Positions 52,940 through 61,768 are shown, numbered from the stretch's first letter. The stretch is DNA of 64,000 bases from LMUY01 sp965198895 (GCA_965198895.1 OZ240676.1:4898001-4962000); one strand, 5' to 3'. Numbers and translations: made by a program. The notes: a model not told the origin generated them from the sequence alone.

Positions 52940-53404
52940 ATGAGGTGCCCGTTTTGCGGCCATGACGACACGCAGGTGAAGGACAGCCGGCCGACCGAGG
53001 ATGCAGCGGCGATTCGGCGGCGGCGGTCGTGCATCGGGTGCGGGCAGCGCTTCACCACCATCGAGCGGGTGCAACTGCGCGAACTCACCGTGCTAAAATC
53101 CGACGGGCGCCGGGTCGCGTTCGACCGTGACAAGCTATCCCGCTCCGTCCGCATCGCCCTACGCAAGCGGCCGGTGAACGAGGAGCGCATCGAGCGCATC
53201 ATCAACGGCATCGTCCGCCAGCTCGAAGCGTCCGGCGAGAACGACATCCCGTCCAAACAGGTCGGCGAAATGGTGATGGAGACGCTGAAGGAGGTGGACG
53301 CCGTGGCCTACGTCCGCTTCGCCAGCGTCTACCGCAACTTCCGCGAGGCAAAGGATTTCGAGGCCTTCCTCGGATCGCTCGAAGAACCCACATCGGAGGC
53401 ATGA
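52940..53404 (+). CDS. nrdR: Transcriptional repressor NrdR
   Basis: 154 residues. The zinc ribbon CPFCGHDDTQVKDSRP...CIGCGQRFTT is at residues 3-40 and the ATP-cone domain follows (VLKSDGRRVAFDRDKL). It represses ribonucleotide reductase genes with ATP/dATP. The ATG at 52940 is 11 bases after repeat copy B, so no room remains for an ordinary leader; the gene is probably transcribed from upstream. Stop overlaps the ribD ATG. Confidence 0.97.
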   Translation: MRCPFCGHDDTQVKDSRPTEDAAAIRRRRSCIGCGQRFTTIERVQLRELTVLKSDGRRVAFDRDKLSRSVRIALRKRPVNEERIERIINGIVRQLEASGENDIPSKQVGEMVMETLKEVDAVAYVRFASVYRNFREAKDFEAFLGSLEEPTSEA

Positions 53405-54498
53405 CCGACTCGTCCCACATGCGCGCCGCCCTGGCCTTGGCCCGGCGCGGCCTCGGCACGACGTGGCCCAACCCGTCGGTCGGCTGCGTGATCGTGCGGG
53501 ACGGGCGCGTGGTCGGGCGTGCCGTCACCGCGCCGGGTGGCCGGCCGCATGCCGAAACGCAGGCGCTGGCCATGGCGGGCGAGGCGGCGCGGGGCGCCGA
53601 TGTCTACGTGACGCTCGAGCCCTGCAACCACACCGGCCAGACCCCGCCCTGCACCGAGGCATTGATTGCGGCCGGCGTGGCGCGGGTGATCCTGGGCGGC
53701 ACCGATCCCGACCTCCGTGTGAATGGCAGCGGCATCGTCCAGTTGCGCGCGGCTGGCATCGAGGTCGTCACCGGCGTCTTGGCCGCCGAGGCCGACGAGC
53801 TGCAGGCCGGGTTCCTGCACCGGGTGAGGCATAGGCGGCCGCTGGTCACGCTCAAACTCGCCACCACCCTCGACGGCCGGATCGCGACCCGCAGCGGCGA
53901 GAGCCAGTGGATCACCGGCCCGGCCGCCCGCGAGGCCGCCCATGCCTTGCGCGGCCAAAGCGACGCGGTGCTGGCCGGCGTGGGCACGGTCGCGGCGGAC
54001 GACCCGCAACTGACCTGCCGCATCCCTGGGTATCGCACGCGGCCGATCGTCCGCGTCGTGGTGGACAGCCATCTTCGCACCCGGCTGACCGCGCGTTTGG
54101 TCGCCACAGCCGGGTCGGTTCCAACGTGGATGATCCATCGCGGCGGTGTACCCCCCGAGCGGCTCGAAGCCTTCACCAGCGCCGGTGTGCGCCTGTTCGG
54201 CGTGCCCGGCGGCGAGCGGGGCGTGGACCTGGCGGCGGGCCTGGCCGCGCTGGGCGATGCGGGGCTGACGCGCATCCTGGTGGAGGGCGGCGCGCAGGTC
54301 GCGGCCGGGTTGTTGCGCGACGGGCTGGTCGACCGCATCGCCTGGTTCCATGCTCCACGCATCGTCGGCGGCGACGGCTGGCCCGCCGCGCAGGCGTTCG
54401 GCGTCACCGATCTGGCGGGCATGCCCCGCTTCGTTCGCACCAGTGCCCGGCCAATAGGGGAAGACATGCTGACCGAATACGTGAAAGCCGCCGCCTGA
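53401..54498 (+). CDS. ribD: Riboflavin biosynthesis deaminase/reductase RibD
   Basis: 365 residues. The deaminase domain has HAETQALAMAG and the zinc site EPCNHTGQTPPCTEALI; the C-terminal reductase domain has PLVTLKLATTLDGRIA, GVGTVAADDPQLT and ILVEGGAQVAAGLL. It performs the second and third steps of riboflavin synthesis. The ATG at 53401 overlaps the nrdR stop, the usual nrdR-ribD coupling. Confidence 0.96.
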   Translation: MTDSSHMRAALALARRGLGTTWPNPSVGCVIVRDGRVVGRAVTAPGGRPHAETQALAMAGEAARGADVYVTLEPCNHTGQTPPCTEALIAAGVARVILGGTDPDLRVNGSGIVQLRAAGIEVVTGVLAAEADELQAGFLHRVRHRRPLVTLKLATTLDGRIATRSGESQWITGPAAREAAHALRGQSDAVLAGVGTVAADDPQLTCRIPGYRTRPIVRVVVDSHLRTRLTARLVATAGSVPTWMIHRGGVPPERLEAFTSAGVRLFGVPGGERGVDLAAGLAALGDAGLTRILVEGGAQVAAGLLRDGLVDRIAWFHAPRIVGGDGWPAAQAFGVTDLAGMPRFVRTSARPIGEDMLTEYVKAAA

Positions 54499-55091
54499 TG
54501 TTCACCGGCATCATCACCGCCGTCGGCCGCGTCCGCAGCGTCGACCCGATCGCCGCCGGCCGCGACATGCGCCTGGTGATCGAACAGGCCTGGGCCGAGC
54601 CGCCGGCGATCGGCGCCTCCATCGCCTGCTCTGGTTGCTGCCTGACGGCGGTGGAGCTCGGCCCCGACTGGTTCGCGGTGGACGCCTCGGCGGAAACGCT
54701 GGCGCACACCGTGCTCGGTACCTGGGAGCCCGGCAGCCGGGTGAACCTGGAACGCTCGCTGCGGGTCGGCGACGAGTTGGGCGGCCATCTGGTTTCAGGC
54801 CACGTCGATGGCGTGGGCGAGATCCTTGCCCGCACGCCGGAGAACGGGTCGACCCGCTTCCGCATCCGGGTTCCCGCTTCACTCGCCCGGTTCATTGCGG
54901 TCAAAGGCAGCGTGTCGGTGAACGGCATTTCGTTGACGGTCAATGAGGTGGAGGGTGACGTGTTCGGCGTCAACATCATCCCCCACACGCTGGACAACAC
55001 GGATCTCGGCGGGCACCAGCCCGGCAGCCCTGTCAACATCGAGATCGACACCCTGGCTCGCTACGTGGCGCGCCTAGCCGAGACGGCGTAA
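54498..55091 (+). CDS. ribE: Riboflavin synthase alpha chain
   Basis: 197 residues, with MFTGIIT at each barrel start pattern and two lumazine-binding repeats: GASIACSGCCLTAVEL and GHLVSGHVDGVG in the first, SVSVNGISLTVNEVEG in the second. It dismutates two lumazines to riboflavin. The ATG at 54498 overlaps the ribD stop by one base. Confidence 0.96.
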   Translation: MFTGIITAVGRVRSVDPIAAGRDMRLVIEQAWAEPPAIGASIACSGCCLTAVELGPDWFAVDASAETLAHTVLGTWEPGSRVNLERSLRVGDELGGHLVSGHVDGVGEILARTPENGSTRFRIRVPASLARFIAVKGSVSVNGISLTVNEVEGDVFGVNIIPHTLDNTDLGGHQPGSPVNIEIDTLARYVARLAETA

Positions 55092-55101
55092 GGACGCACC
55101 C

Positions 55102-56226
55102 ATGAGCGAGCTTAAGCGGGCCACCCTGCACGACTACATCTCCAGTGCGGCCGACATCATCGAGGAGGCCCGCGCCGGGCGGATGTTCATCCTGGTCGAC
55201 GACGAGGACCGGGAGAACGAGGGTGACCTCGTCATTCCCGCCCAGTTCGCGACGCCGGATGCGATCAACTTCATGGCCCGCCACGCGCGCGGGCTGATTT
55301 GCCTCGCCATGACCCGGCATCGCGTCGAGCAGCTCGGCTTGCCGCTGATGGCGCAGGCCAATGGCACCCGGCACCAGACCGCCTTCACCGTCTCGATCGA
55401 GGCGCGGGAAGGGGTCACCACCGGCATCTCCGCGCACGACCGCGCCCACACCATCGCCGTTGCGATCAACCCCGAGATGGGGCGCGACCAGATCACCACG
55501 CCGGGTCACGTGTTCCCGCTGATGGCGCGCGAGGGCGGCACCCTGATCCGCGCCGGCCATACCGAGGCCGCCGTCGACATCGCACGGCTGGCTGGGCTCA
55601 ACCCTGCGGGCGTGATCTGCGAGGTGATGAACGACGACGGGTCGATGGCGCGGCTGCCCGACCTGGTGGCCGTGGCCCAGCACCACAATTTGCGGCTCGG
55701 CACCATCGCCGACCTGATAGCGCATCGCCGCCGCACCGAGCGCCTGGTGCGCCGGATCGACGAGGGCGTGCTGCACAATGCCGAGGGTGGCGACTGGCGC
55801 ATGCTGGTCTACGCCAACACGGTCGAATACGCCGAGCACCTGGTGTTGGTGAAGGGCGACCTGTCCGGCGCCGAGCCGCCGCTAGTCCGGGTGCACGCGG
55901 TCGACCTGCTGGGCGACATGCTCGGGGGACCCCACCCCAGCGCGGTGCATGGTGCCATGCGCATGATCGCTGCCGAGGGCCGGGGCGTCGTGGTGTTGAT
56001 CCGCGAGGCGATCCCGACGTCCTTGTCCGAGCGCGTCCGCCGCATGGCAGGCAGCCCGCGCCCGTTGCAGTCGTTGCGGGATTACGGCGTCGGCGCGCAG
56101 ATTCTGGTCGATCTCGGCGTGAAGGACATGGTGCTGCTGTCCAACACGCACCGCAGTGTCATCGGGCTCGAGGCGTACGGGCTGAACATCGTCGACCAAC
56201 GCCCGATCGACGGCATCTGCGAATGA
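55102..56226 (+). CDS. ribB: DHBP synthase with a degenerate GTP cyclohydrolase II-like domain (RibBA type)
   Basis: 374 residues. The N-terminal DHBP synthase (RibB) is intact: DDEDRENEGD near residue 34, GTRHQTAFTVSIEA and GHTEAAVDIARLAGL. From about residue 210 a GTP cyclohydrolase II-like region keeps the DYGVGAQILVDLGVKD part, but the CxxGD...RCDCG zinc-binding cysteines are missing, the segment reading HAVDLLGDMLGGPHPSAVHG instead. The C-terminal half is probably inactive, and a separate RibA must exist elsewhere in the genome (inference). It starts 10 bases after ribE. Confidence 0.93.
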   Translation: MSELKRATLHDYISSAADIIEEARAGRMFILVDDEDRENEGDLVIPAQFATPDAINFMARHARGLICLAMTRHRVEQLGLPLMAQANGTRHQTAFTVSIEAREGVTTGISAHDRAHTIAVAINPEMGRDQITTPGHVFPLMAREGGTLIRAGHTEAAVDIARLAGLNPAGVICEVMNDDGSMARLPDLVAVAQHHNLRLGTIADLIAHRRRTERLVRRIDEGVLHNAEGGDWRMLVYANTVEYAEHLVLVKGDLSGAEPPLVRVHAVDLLGDMLGGPHPSAVHGAMRMIAAEGRGVVVLIREAIPTSLSERVRRMAGSPRPLQSLRDYGVGAQILVDLGVKDMVLLSNTHRSVIGLEAYGLNIVDQRPIDGICE

Positions 56227-56705
56227 GCACCGCCGACGCTCCGCTGCCGACGGCGCCCTCCGTCATGGGGCCGGCGCCGAACATGCTGGTGATCCGCGCG
56301 CCGTATTACCGCGAGGTGATCGACGGCATGACGGAGGCCGCGCTGCGCATCCTGGCTGAAGCGGGGGCGACCCACACGGTGCTCGACGTGGCGGGAGCGT
56401 TTGAACTGGCGCAGGCCGTCCGCATCGCCCTGCGTGGCACGCAGAAATTCGACGGCTACATCGCTCTGGGCTGCGTGGTTCGCGGCGAAACCGACCATTA
56501 CGACTTCATCTGCGCCGCAAGCATGAACGGCTTGATGGATGTGGCGCTGCAGTACGGCATCGCGTTGGGCACCGGCTTGCTGACCGTCGACATGCTATCG
56601 CAAGCTGTGGCCCGCTCCGGTCCGGATGGCCACAACAAGGGTGCCGAGGCCGCCGTGGCCGCGCTGCGGCAAGTCGATGCTGCGCGCCGGTTGGGTGCGG
56701 CCTGA
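56223..56705 (+). CDS. ribH: 6,7-dimethyl-8-ribityllumazine synthase
   Basis: 160 residues. AGAFELAQAVRIALR, then YIALGCVVRGETDHYDFIC and TGLLTVDMLSQAVARS; the His in GETDHYDFIC is the active-site His88 equivalent. It joins DHBP and the pyrimidine to lumazine. The ATG at 56223 overlaps the ribBA-type gene stop (ATGA), and its stop overlaps the nusB ATG by one base. Confidence 0.95.
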   Translation: MSTADAPLPTAPSVMGPAPNMLVIRAPYYREVIDGMTEAALRILAEAGATHTVLDVAGAFELAQAVRIALRGTQKFDGYIALGCVVRGETDHYDFICAASMNGLMDVALQYGIALGTGLLTVDMLSQAVARSGPDGHNKGAEAAVAALRQVDAARRLGAA

Positions 56706-57190
56706 TGAAGCCACCGGCCAAAAGCCGGCCTCGCACGGCCAGCCGGGTTGCCGCCGTGCAGGCGTTGTTTCAATCCGAGCACACCGGGGACACGGTGGAG
56801 ACGATCGTCGACCAATTCGTCCGTCACCGCCTGGGTGAGCTGCCGGGCACCGGCGGCTTCGAGGAGGGCCGGGTGCCGGACGCCGACGTGAAGCTGTTCA
56901 GCCGCATCGTCCGCGCCGCCGTGCTGCAGCAGGATGCGTTGGATCGTCTGGTTGCCGAGTCGCTGCCCCCGGATTGGCCGTTCGCCCGGCTCGACCCGGT
57001 GTTGCGCGCCCTGTTGCGTGCCGCCGGCGCGGAATTCGGCATGGCCGATGGCCCGCCCGCCCGGGTCGTGATCAACGAATACCTCGACGTCGCGCACGGG
57101 TTCTTCACCGGCGAGGAGCCCCGCATGGCCAACGGCCTGCTCGACCGCATGGCCCGCGCCCTCCGCGCCCGCGACTTCGAAACCACGTGA
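56705..57190 (+). CDS. nusB: Transcription antitermination factor NusB
   Basis: 161 residues. The NusB helical core has ASRVAAVQALFQSE, LDPVLRALLRAAGAEFGM and VVINEYLDVAHGFFTGEEPRMANGLLDRM, all family hallmarks. It binds boxA RNA with NusE for rRNA antitermination. Position next to ribH is conserved in many bacteria. Confidence 0.95.
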   Translation: MKPPAKSRPRTASRVAAVQALFQSEHTGDTVETIVDQFVRHRLGELPGTGGFEEGRVPDADVKLFSRIVRAAVLQQDALDRLVAESLPPDWPFARLDPVLRALLRAAGAEFGMADGPPARVVINEYLDVAHGFFTGEEPRMANGLLDRMARALRARDFETT

Positions 57191-57237
57191 ATTTCCTCCC
57201 TCCCCCGTCCTTCACGGGAGAGGGAGAGGAAAGTAAG

Positions 57238-58164
57238 ATGCTCCCTCCCGAATTTTCCCGCATCGCCCGTCACTTCCGGCCGCTCGCGGGGCCGGGCTCC
57301 CTAAACCTGACCGACGACGCCGCCGTGTTCGCGCCCCCCGCTGGCCGCGAGTTGGTGATGACCGCCGACGCCATGGTGGAGAGCGTCCACTTCCTCCCGG
57401 GCACCGAACCGAGCCTGATTGCCCGCAAGCTGCTCCGGGTCAATCTGTCGGACCTGGCGTCGATGGGGGCAGTGCCCTTCGGCTACCTGATCACCATCTC
57501 CGTCCCCCGCACGCTAGGCGAGGACTGGTTCACCGGCTTCGCCGCCGGGCTCGCGCTCGATCAAAAGGCGTTCGACATCAACCTTCTCGGCGGTGACACG
57601 ACGGAAACACCCGGGCCGCTGACGCTCTCGTTGACCGCGATCGGCCACGTGGCGCCGGGCACCGCCATCCTTCGCTCCGGCGCCCGGCCCGGCGACGATT
57701 TGTGGGTGACCGGCACGATCGGCGACGGCGTGCTCGGGCTGCATGCGGCGCGCGGCGAGCTGCCCGACCCCGACGGCTACCTCAAGGGCCGCTACGACCT
57801 GCCGACGCCTCGGTTGGGGCTGCCGGTCGGCGGCTGGGCGAGGGCGGCGATGGACGTGTCCGACGGCCTGTTCCAGGATCTCGGCCACATTTGCCGGGCC
57901 AGCGGCGTGGGCGCCGTAGTGGATGCGGCCCGGATCCCGCTCTCGCCCCAAGCCATCGCCGCAGGCCCAGAGTGGCGCGAGGAGGCCTGGATCGGCGGCG
58001 ACGATTACGAACTCCTGATGGCAGCCCCACCAGGTGTGCCGCCGCCGAATGGCGTGGCCGCGACACTCATCGGTCGCTTCCAGGCAGGCGACGAAGTGGT
58101 CGTTACGGGCCCAGACGGAGCTGTGCTGCCGCTATCCGAACGCGGCTGGAGCCATTTCGCCTGA
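57238..58164 (+). CDS. thiL: Thiamine-monophosphate kinase
   Basis: 308 residues. Has NLTDDAAVFAPPAGRELVMTADAM, LLRVNLSDLASMGAVP and NLLGGDTTETPG, then GGDDYEL near the end: the ATP/Mg sites of ThiL. It makes thiamine pyrophosphate from TMP. The ATG at 57238 follows GAGGAAAG. It is 47 bases after nusB and on the same transcript. Confidence 0.95.
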   Translation: MLPPEFSRIARHFRPLAGPGSLNLTDDAAVFAPPAGRELVMTADAMVESVHFLPGTEPSLIARKLLRVNLSDLASMGAVPFGYLITISVPRTLGEDWFTGFAAGLALDQKAFDINLLGGDTTETPGPLTLSLTAIGHVAPGTAILRSGARPGDDLWVTGTIGDGVLGLHAARGELPDPDGYLKGRYDLPTPRLGLPVGGWARAAMDVSDGLFQDLGHICRASGVGAVVDAARIPLSPQAIAAGPEWREEAWIGGDDYELLMAAPPGVPPPNGVAATLIGRFQAGDEVVVTGPDGAVLPLSERGWSHFA

Positions 58165-58193
58165 CAAGCGAATGAGTCCGTGAAGTGTCATAA

Positions 58194-58400
58194 TCCAGCG
58201 CTTGTCCCACGTGGGCCGAGGGTGCGGCCAGCGAGACCTTCGTCGACGACGATGGCCGTTTCATCTTCCAGAGTTCGGAAGGCGAGGCCGTCTCCGGGCC
58301 GGAGCGGGTGCTCTACTGCGCCCCCCGCGCCGAGCAAGGCTTCGCGCTGGAGACCATCCGCCGCCGGATCGCGGAGCGCGCGAGCCTGATCGCCGCCTAA
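58194..58400 (+). pseudogene. 3' fragment of an unidentified gene
   Basis: Frame 58194 reads WAEGAASETFVDDDGRFIFQ, then VLYCAPRAEQGFALETIRRR and IAERASLIAA to a TAA at 58398-58400. The composition is protein-like, but a stop (TAA, 58191) lies just upstream and no ATG or GTG comes before its middle, so the 5' end is missing. Family not recognised. It overlaps the convergent phzF end by four bases. It could also be a chance open frame. Confidence 0.3.
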
Positions 58401-59275
58401 GCGGCGATCGTTCCCCGCATCATCGGGACGCAGCGTCCACCAACGTGGGCGCTGCGTACGACGCCACCCTGCTTGACGGTTCGCGTCAGCAGCGTGCTCG
58501 GCCGGCCCATGTCGCGGCCCTGTTCGATCCGCAGGGCGATGTCACCGTCCGGCCCGGCATCGGCGAGCAGGGCGGCGACGGTAACGGTGGCGCTCCCTGT
58601 GGCGGGGTCTTCGGGCATGCCGGGCCATAGCATGCGGGAGTGCAGGTCGAAGCCCGCGCCACCATCGCGCGTGTAGAAATAGATGCTCCGCGTGTCCTGG
58701 ATCGGCATGTGGTCGGGCCAGGCGGCGTGGTCCAGTTTTGCCCGGCGCAAGCCCTCCCGCGTGGCGATCTCGGCGAGCACGAAGCGCGTGCCGACGCTTG
58801 CCACCAGGGGCATGTGGTTGGCGGTGACGATGTCACTCGGCTCGAGCGAGAGGCAGCGTGCCACCGCCTCCGCCGGCATCTCGGCGCCACGGAGCAGGCT
58901 TTGTGGCGCCGTCAGCTCTGCGCCGATGACCTGTCCGGCCTCGCGGAGGATTTCGACCGGGACGAGCCCTGCTTCCTCCTCGAACACGACCCGGTCTGCG
59001 GTGTTGCCTTCGCTCGCCAGCACGAACGCGGTGCCGACATTGGGGTGCCCGGCAAAGGGCAGTTCGCCCACTGGGGTGAAGATGCGGACATGCGCGGTGT
59101 GCGCCGGGTCCTTCGGCGGCAGGACGAAGGTGGTTTCCGAGTAGTTGAACTCGCGCGCGACGGCCTGCATTGCGGCAGTGTCCAGCCCCTCCGCATCGAG
59201 CACCACCGCCAGTGGATTGCCGCCGAATGGCTGGTCGGTGAACACGTCGACGGTCACGTAACGGCGCTGCATCAT
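58397..59275 (-). CDS. PhzF-family isomerase/epimerase-like protein
   Basis: 292 residues. Has VDVFTDQPFGGNPLAVVLDA at the start, EFNYSETTFVLPP with the catalytic Glu, and FAGHPNVGTAFVL; SATVTVAALLAD and FYTRDGG in the C-terminal half complete the diaminopimelate-epimerase-like fold. Family members isomerise small molecules; the substrate is not known. The ATG at 59273-59275 follows GGAGGAG. The longer frame to 59431 is made of the repeat pair C/D and is not coding. Confidence 0.88.
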   Translation of the reverse strand: MMQRRYVTVDVFTDQPFGGNPLAVVLDAEGLDTAAMQAVAREFNYSETTFVLPPKDPAHTAHVRIFTPVGELPFAGHPNVGTAFVLASEGNTADRVVFEEEAGLVPVEILREAGQVIGAELTAPQSLLRGAEMPAEAVARCLSLEPSDIVTANHMPLVASVGTRFVLAEIATREGLRRAKLDHAAWPDHMPIQDTRSIYFYTRDGGAGFDLHSRMLWPGMPEDPATGSATVTVAALLADAGPDGDIALRIEQGRDMGRPSTLLTRTVKQGGVVRSAHVGGRCVPMMRGTIAA

Positions 59276-59297
59276 GGCTCCTCCCTCTCCGTCCATC

Positions 59298-59328
59298 GTC
59301 GTGCCAGGACTTGACCCTGGTATCCACG
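59298..59328 (+). repeat. 32-bp dispersed repeat, copy C (right-facing)
   Basis: Begins GTCGTGCCAGGACTTGACCC and differs from copy A at three positions. It pairs inversely with copy D (59403-59434), with 74 bases between. Confidence 0.8.
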
Positions 59329-59402
59329 CGGCGGGGCTGGTGGCGTCAGACGATATTTGACAACACCGCATGCAACACGGCGGGGCCGGTGTCTGCGGGA
59401 CG

Positions 59403-59434
59403 CCGTGGATACCAGGGTCAAGCCTTGGCATGAC
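59403..59434 (-). repeat. 32-bp dispersed repeat, copy D (left-facing)
   Basis: Begins CCGTGGATACCAGGGTCAAG and ends GGCATGAC; differs from copy B at one position. Together with C it forms an inverted pair upstream of phzF. Short similar segments (GACGATATTTGACAACACCG before D and GATAAGATATTGACAACGCC after it) suggest that the unit was duplicated with flanking bases. Confidence 0.85.
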
Positions 59435-59504
59435 GATAAGATATTGACAACGCCGAGTTTTCCACCGGACAGCAGTTTGCCAAGTCGTCGCGAGACCGGA
59501 GGGG

Positions 59505-60698
59505 TTACGCGCATTCGTCCCGCTTCACCGCTTGCCAAGCGGCCTCCATCGCCGCCAACCCCGCCTCGGCCGGGGTCTGGCCGTCGGTTGCAAGCCGAGC
59601 CTCCACTCCCTCGAACCGCCGGGTGAACTTCGCATTGGCATCCTGCAGGCAGGTCTCCGGGTTCAGCCCAAGCTTGCGCGCCAGATTGGCTAACACGAAC
59701 AGCATGTCGCCCACCTCGTCGGCGAGGCGCGCCGGGTCAGCCCCGTCCAGCTCGGCGCGCAGTTCCGCCGTTTCCTCCGCCAACTTGTCCAGCACCGCCG
59801 ACGAATCCGGCCAGTCGAACCCGACCCGGGCGGCGCGTTGGGCTAGCTTCAGAGCACGGCTCAGCGCGGGTAGCGCCACGGGAACACCGGCCAGCGCCCC
59901 GCCAGCGCCGCGTTCCGCCGCCTTGTGCGCCTCCCACGGCACCGCCTCCGACCCGGCGAACACGTTGGGGTGGCGGCGGATCATCTTGTCGGTGATCGCC
60001 CGCGCCACGTCGGCGAAGGCGAACCGGCCGGCTTCCTCGGCCATGCGGGCGTGGTAGACGACCTGGAACAGCAGGTCGCCCAACTCGTCCGGCAACGCGT
60101 CCCAGTCCCGCCGCGCGATGGCATCCGCGACTTCATAGGCTTCCTCGATCGTGTAGGGCGCGATGCTGTCGAAATCCTGCACCTGGTCCCACGGGCAGCC
60201 ATCGGGCGCGCGCAGCCGGGCCATCACGTCCAGCAGGCGGCGCAACTCGGCCTCCGCGGGCACGATCGGTTTCGCCATGTCCACCACGCGCAGGTCCGGC
60301 CGTTTCGGGTGGGGGCGCCGCCCGGTCTCGCGGTAACCGCGGCGGCCGTAGATGGCGATGTTCTTGGTCATCAGCGCATTGGTGTAGAGCCGCAATTCGG
60401 GCACACCCCAGGATTGCGCCAGCCGCTCGGCATGGTCGAGCAACGTGCGGCCGAGCCCTCCGCCCTGCACACCGGGACGCAGCGCCACGCTGTAGATCAT
60501 CGCGTGGTCGGGGTGGCGCTCGATCACCAGCGTGCCGTCCTGCCCAAGCAGCCAGGCCTGGCCAGCGGCGATGCGCGGCCCCCAGGCTTCATCCATCGGC
60601 TGCGGGCGGAAGCCGAACTCCCGCTCGTAGATGGCGTATGCTTCCTGGTTGAGCGCAGTGACCAGCGCCTCGTCGGCTGCCGTGGCTTGCCGAATCAC
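59505..60698 (-). CDS. GNAT acetyltransferase fused to MazG nucleoside triphosphate pyrophosphohydrolase
   Basis: 397 residues from a GTG at 60698. The N-terminal half (1 to about 140) is a GNAT domain with IYSVALRPGVQGGGLGRTLLDH and IYGRRGYRETGRR. The C-terminal half is MazG-type, with APDGCPWDQVQDFDSIAPY, two EExxE sites (TIEEAYEVADAI; EETAELRAEL), each followed by DE-GD (DELGDLLFQ; DEVGDMLFV). MazG hydrolyses NTPs for house-cleaning. A fusion with GNAT is unusual. The GTG overlaps the upstream gene's stop; an ATG at 60725 is possible. Confidence 0.85.
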   Translation of the reverse strand: MIRQATAADEALVTALNQEAYAIYEREFGFRPQPMDEAWGPRIAAGQAWLLGQDGTLVIERHPDHAMIYSVALRPGVQGGGLGRTLLDHAERLAQSWGVPELRLYTNALMTKNIAIYGRRGYRETGRRPHPKRPDLRVVDMAKPIVPAEAELRRLLDVMARLRAPDGCPWDQVQDFDSIAPYTIEEAYEVADAIARRDWDALPDELGDLLFQVVYHARMAEEAGRFAFADVARAITDKMIRRHPNVFAGSEAVPWEAHKAAERGAGGALAGVPVALPALSRALKLAQRAARVGFDWPDSSAVLDKLAEETAELRAELDGADPARLADEVGDMLFVLANLARKLGLNPETCLQDANAKFTRRFEGVEARLATDGQTPAEAGLAAMEAAWQAVKRDECA

Positions 60699-61768
60699 GC
60701 GTTGGCGCCGCGGATCGCCTCGCATACGGCGCGCGTTACCTCAGCCGTCGTGGCCTTGCCGCCGAGGTCGGGGGTCAGCAGCCCGGTGGCGCAGACCTGC
60801 TCCACCGCCGCCATCAGCCGTGCGCCGGCCGCGGCCTCGCCCAGATGCTCCAGCATCATCGCCGCCGTCCAGAAGCTGGCGACCGGGTTGGCGATGCCCT
60901 TGCCGGTGATGTCGAACGCCGACCCATGGATCGGCTCGAACATGGAGGGAAAGCGGCGCTGCGGGTCGACGTTGCCGGTGGGCGCGATGCCCAACGACCC
61001 GGCCAGTGCCGCCGCGAGATCGCTCAAGATGTCGGCGTGCAGGTTGGTGGCGACCACAGTGTCGATCGTGCGCGGCTTGTTCACCATGCGCATGGTCATC
61101 GCGTCCACCAGTTCCTTGTCCCAGGTCACGTCCGGGAAGTCGGCGGCGACCAGGGCGGCGATCTCGTCCCAGAACACCATACCGTAGCGCTGCGCGTTGG
61201 ACTTGGTGACCACCGTCAGGTGCTTGCGGGGGCGCGCCTGGGCGGATTGGAAGGCGAACCGCATGATCCGCTCCACGCCAACGCGGGTGAAGATCGCGAC
61301 CTCGGTGGCGACTTCCTCCGGCAGGCCGCGATGCGCGCGGCCGCCATGGCCGGCATACTCGCCCTCGCTGTTCTCGCGCACGATCAGCCAGTCCAGGTCG
61401 CCCGGCCCGACATTGCGCAGCGGCGAGGTGACGCCGGGCAGGATGCGGGTGGGGCGGACGTTGGCGTATTGGTCGAAGCCCTGGCAGATCGGCAGCCGCA
61501 GGCCCCACAACGTGACGTGGTCCGGGATGTCCGGCGCACCGACGGCGCCGAAATAGATCGCGTCCGCCGGGCGCAACTGGTCCAGCCCGTCCGCCGGCAT
61601 CAGCGCACCGGTGCGGCGGTAGCGCTCGCTGCCCCAGTCATAGTGGTCGATCTTCAGCTCGAAGCCGCCGTCACGGCTGGCGAGGGCGTCCAGCGCCTCG
61701 AGCCCGGCGGCGATCACCTCGGGGCCGATGCCGTCGGCCGGAATCGCGGCAATCCGGTAGCTGCGCAT
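60695..61768 (-). CDS. Tartrate/D-malate/isopropylmalate dehydrogenase family
   Basis: 357 residues. Begins AAIPADGIGPEVIAAGLEAL, with VRENSEGEYAGHGG near residue 130, the conserved Lys in VVTKSNAQRYG, DAMTMRMV and EPIHGSAFDITGKGIANP: the beta-decarboxylating dehydrogenase family. The GLRLPICQGFDQYANVRP segment fits tartrate/D-malate-type TtuC/DmlA better than LeuB. It oxidises a 2-hydroxy acid with NAD+. It is divergent from a peptide-type ABC transporter and followed by the GNAT-MazG gene. Confidence 0.9.
   Translation of the reverse strand: MRSYRIAAIPADGIGPEVIAAGLEALDALASRDGGFELKIDHYDWGSERYRRTGALMPADGLDQLRPADAIYFGAVGAPDIPDHVTLWGLRLPICQGFDQYANVRPTRILPGVTSPLRNVGPGDLDWLIVRENSEGEYAGHGGRAHRGLPEEVATEVAIFTRVGVERIMRFAFQSAQARPRKHLTVVTKSNAQRYGMVFWDEIAALVAADFPDVTWDKELVDAMTMRMVNKPRTIDTVVATNLHADILSDLAAALAGSLGIAPTGNVDPQRRFPSMFEPIHGSAFDITGKGIANPVASFWTAAMMLEHLGEAAAGARLMAAVEQVCATGLLTPDLGGKATTAEVTRAVCEAIRGANA

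Noticed and set aside
53401..55101. An FMN riboswitch in the rib operon
   Set aside because: ribD, ribE and the ribB-type gene overlap or are 10 bases apart, leaving no room, and no leader precedes ribD.
59276..59431. An N-terminal extension of the PhzF-like protein
   Set aside because: The extension is the translation of the inverted 32-bp repeat pair; a good ribosome-binding site precedes 59275.
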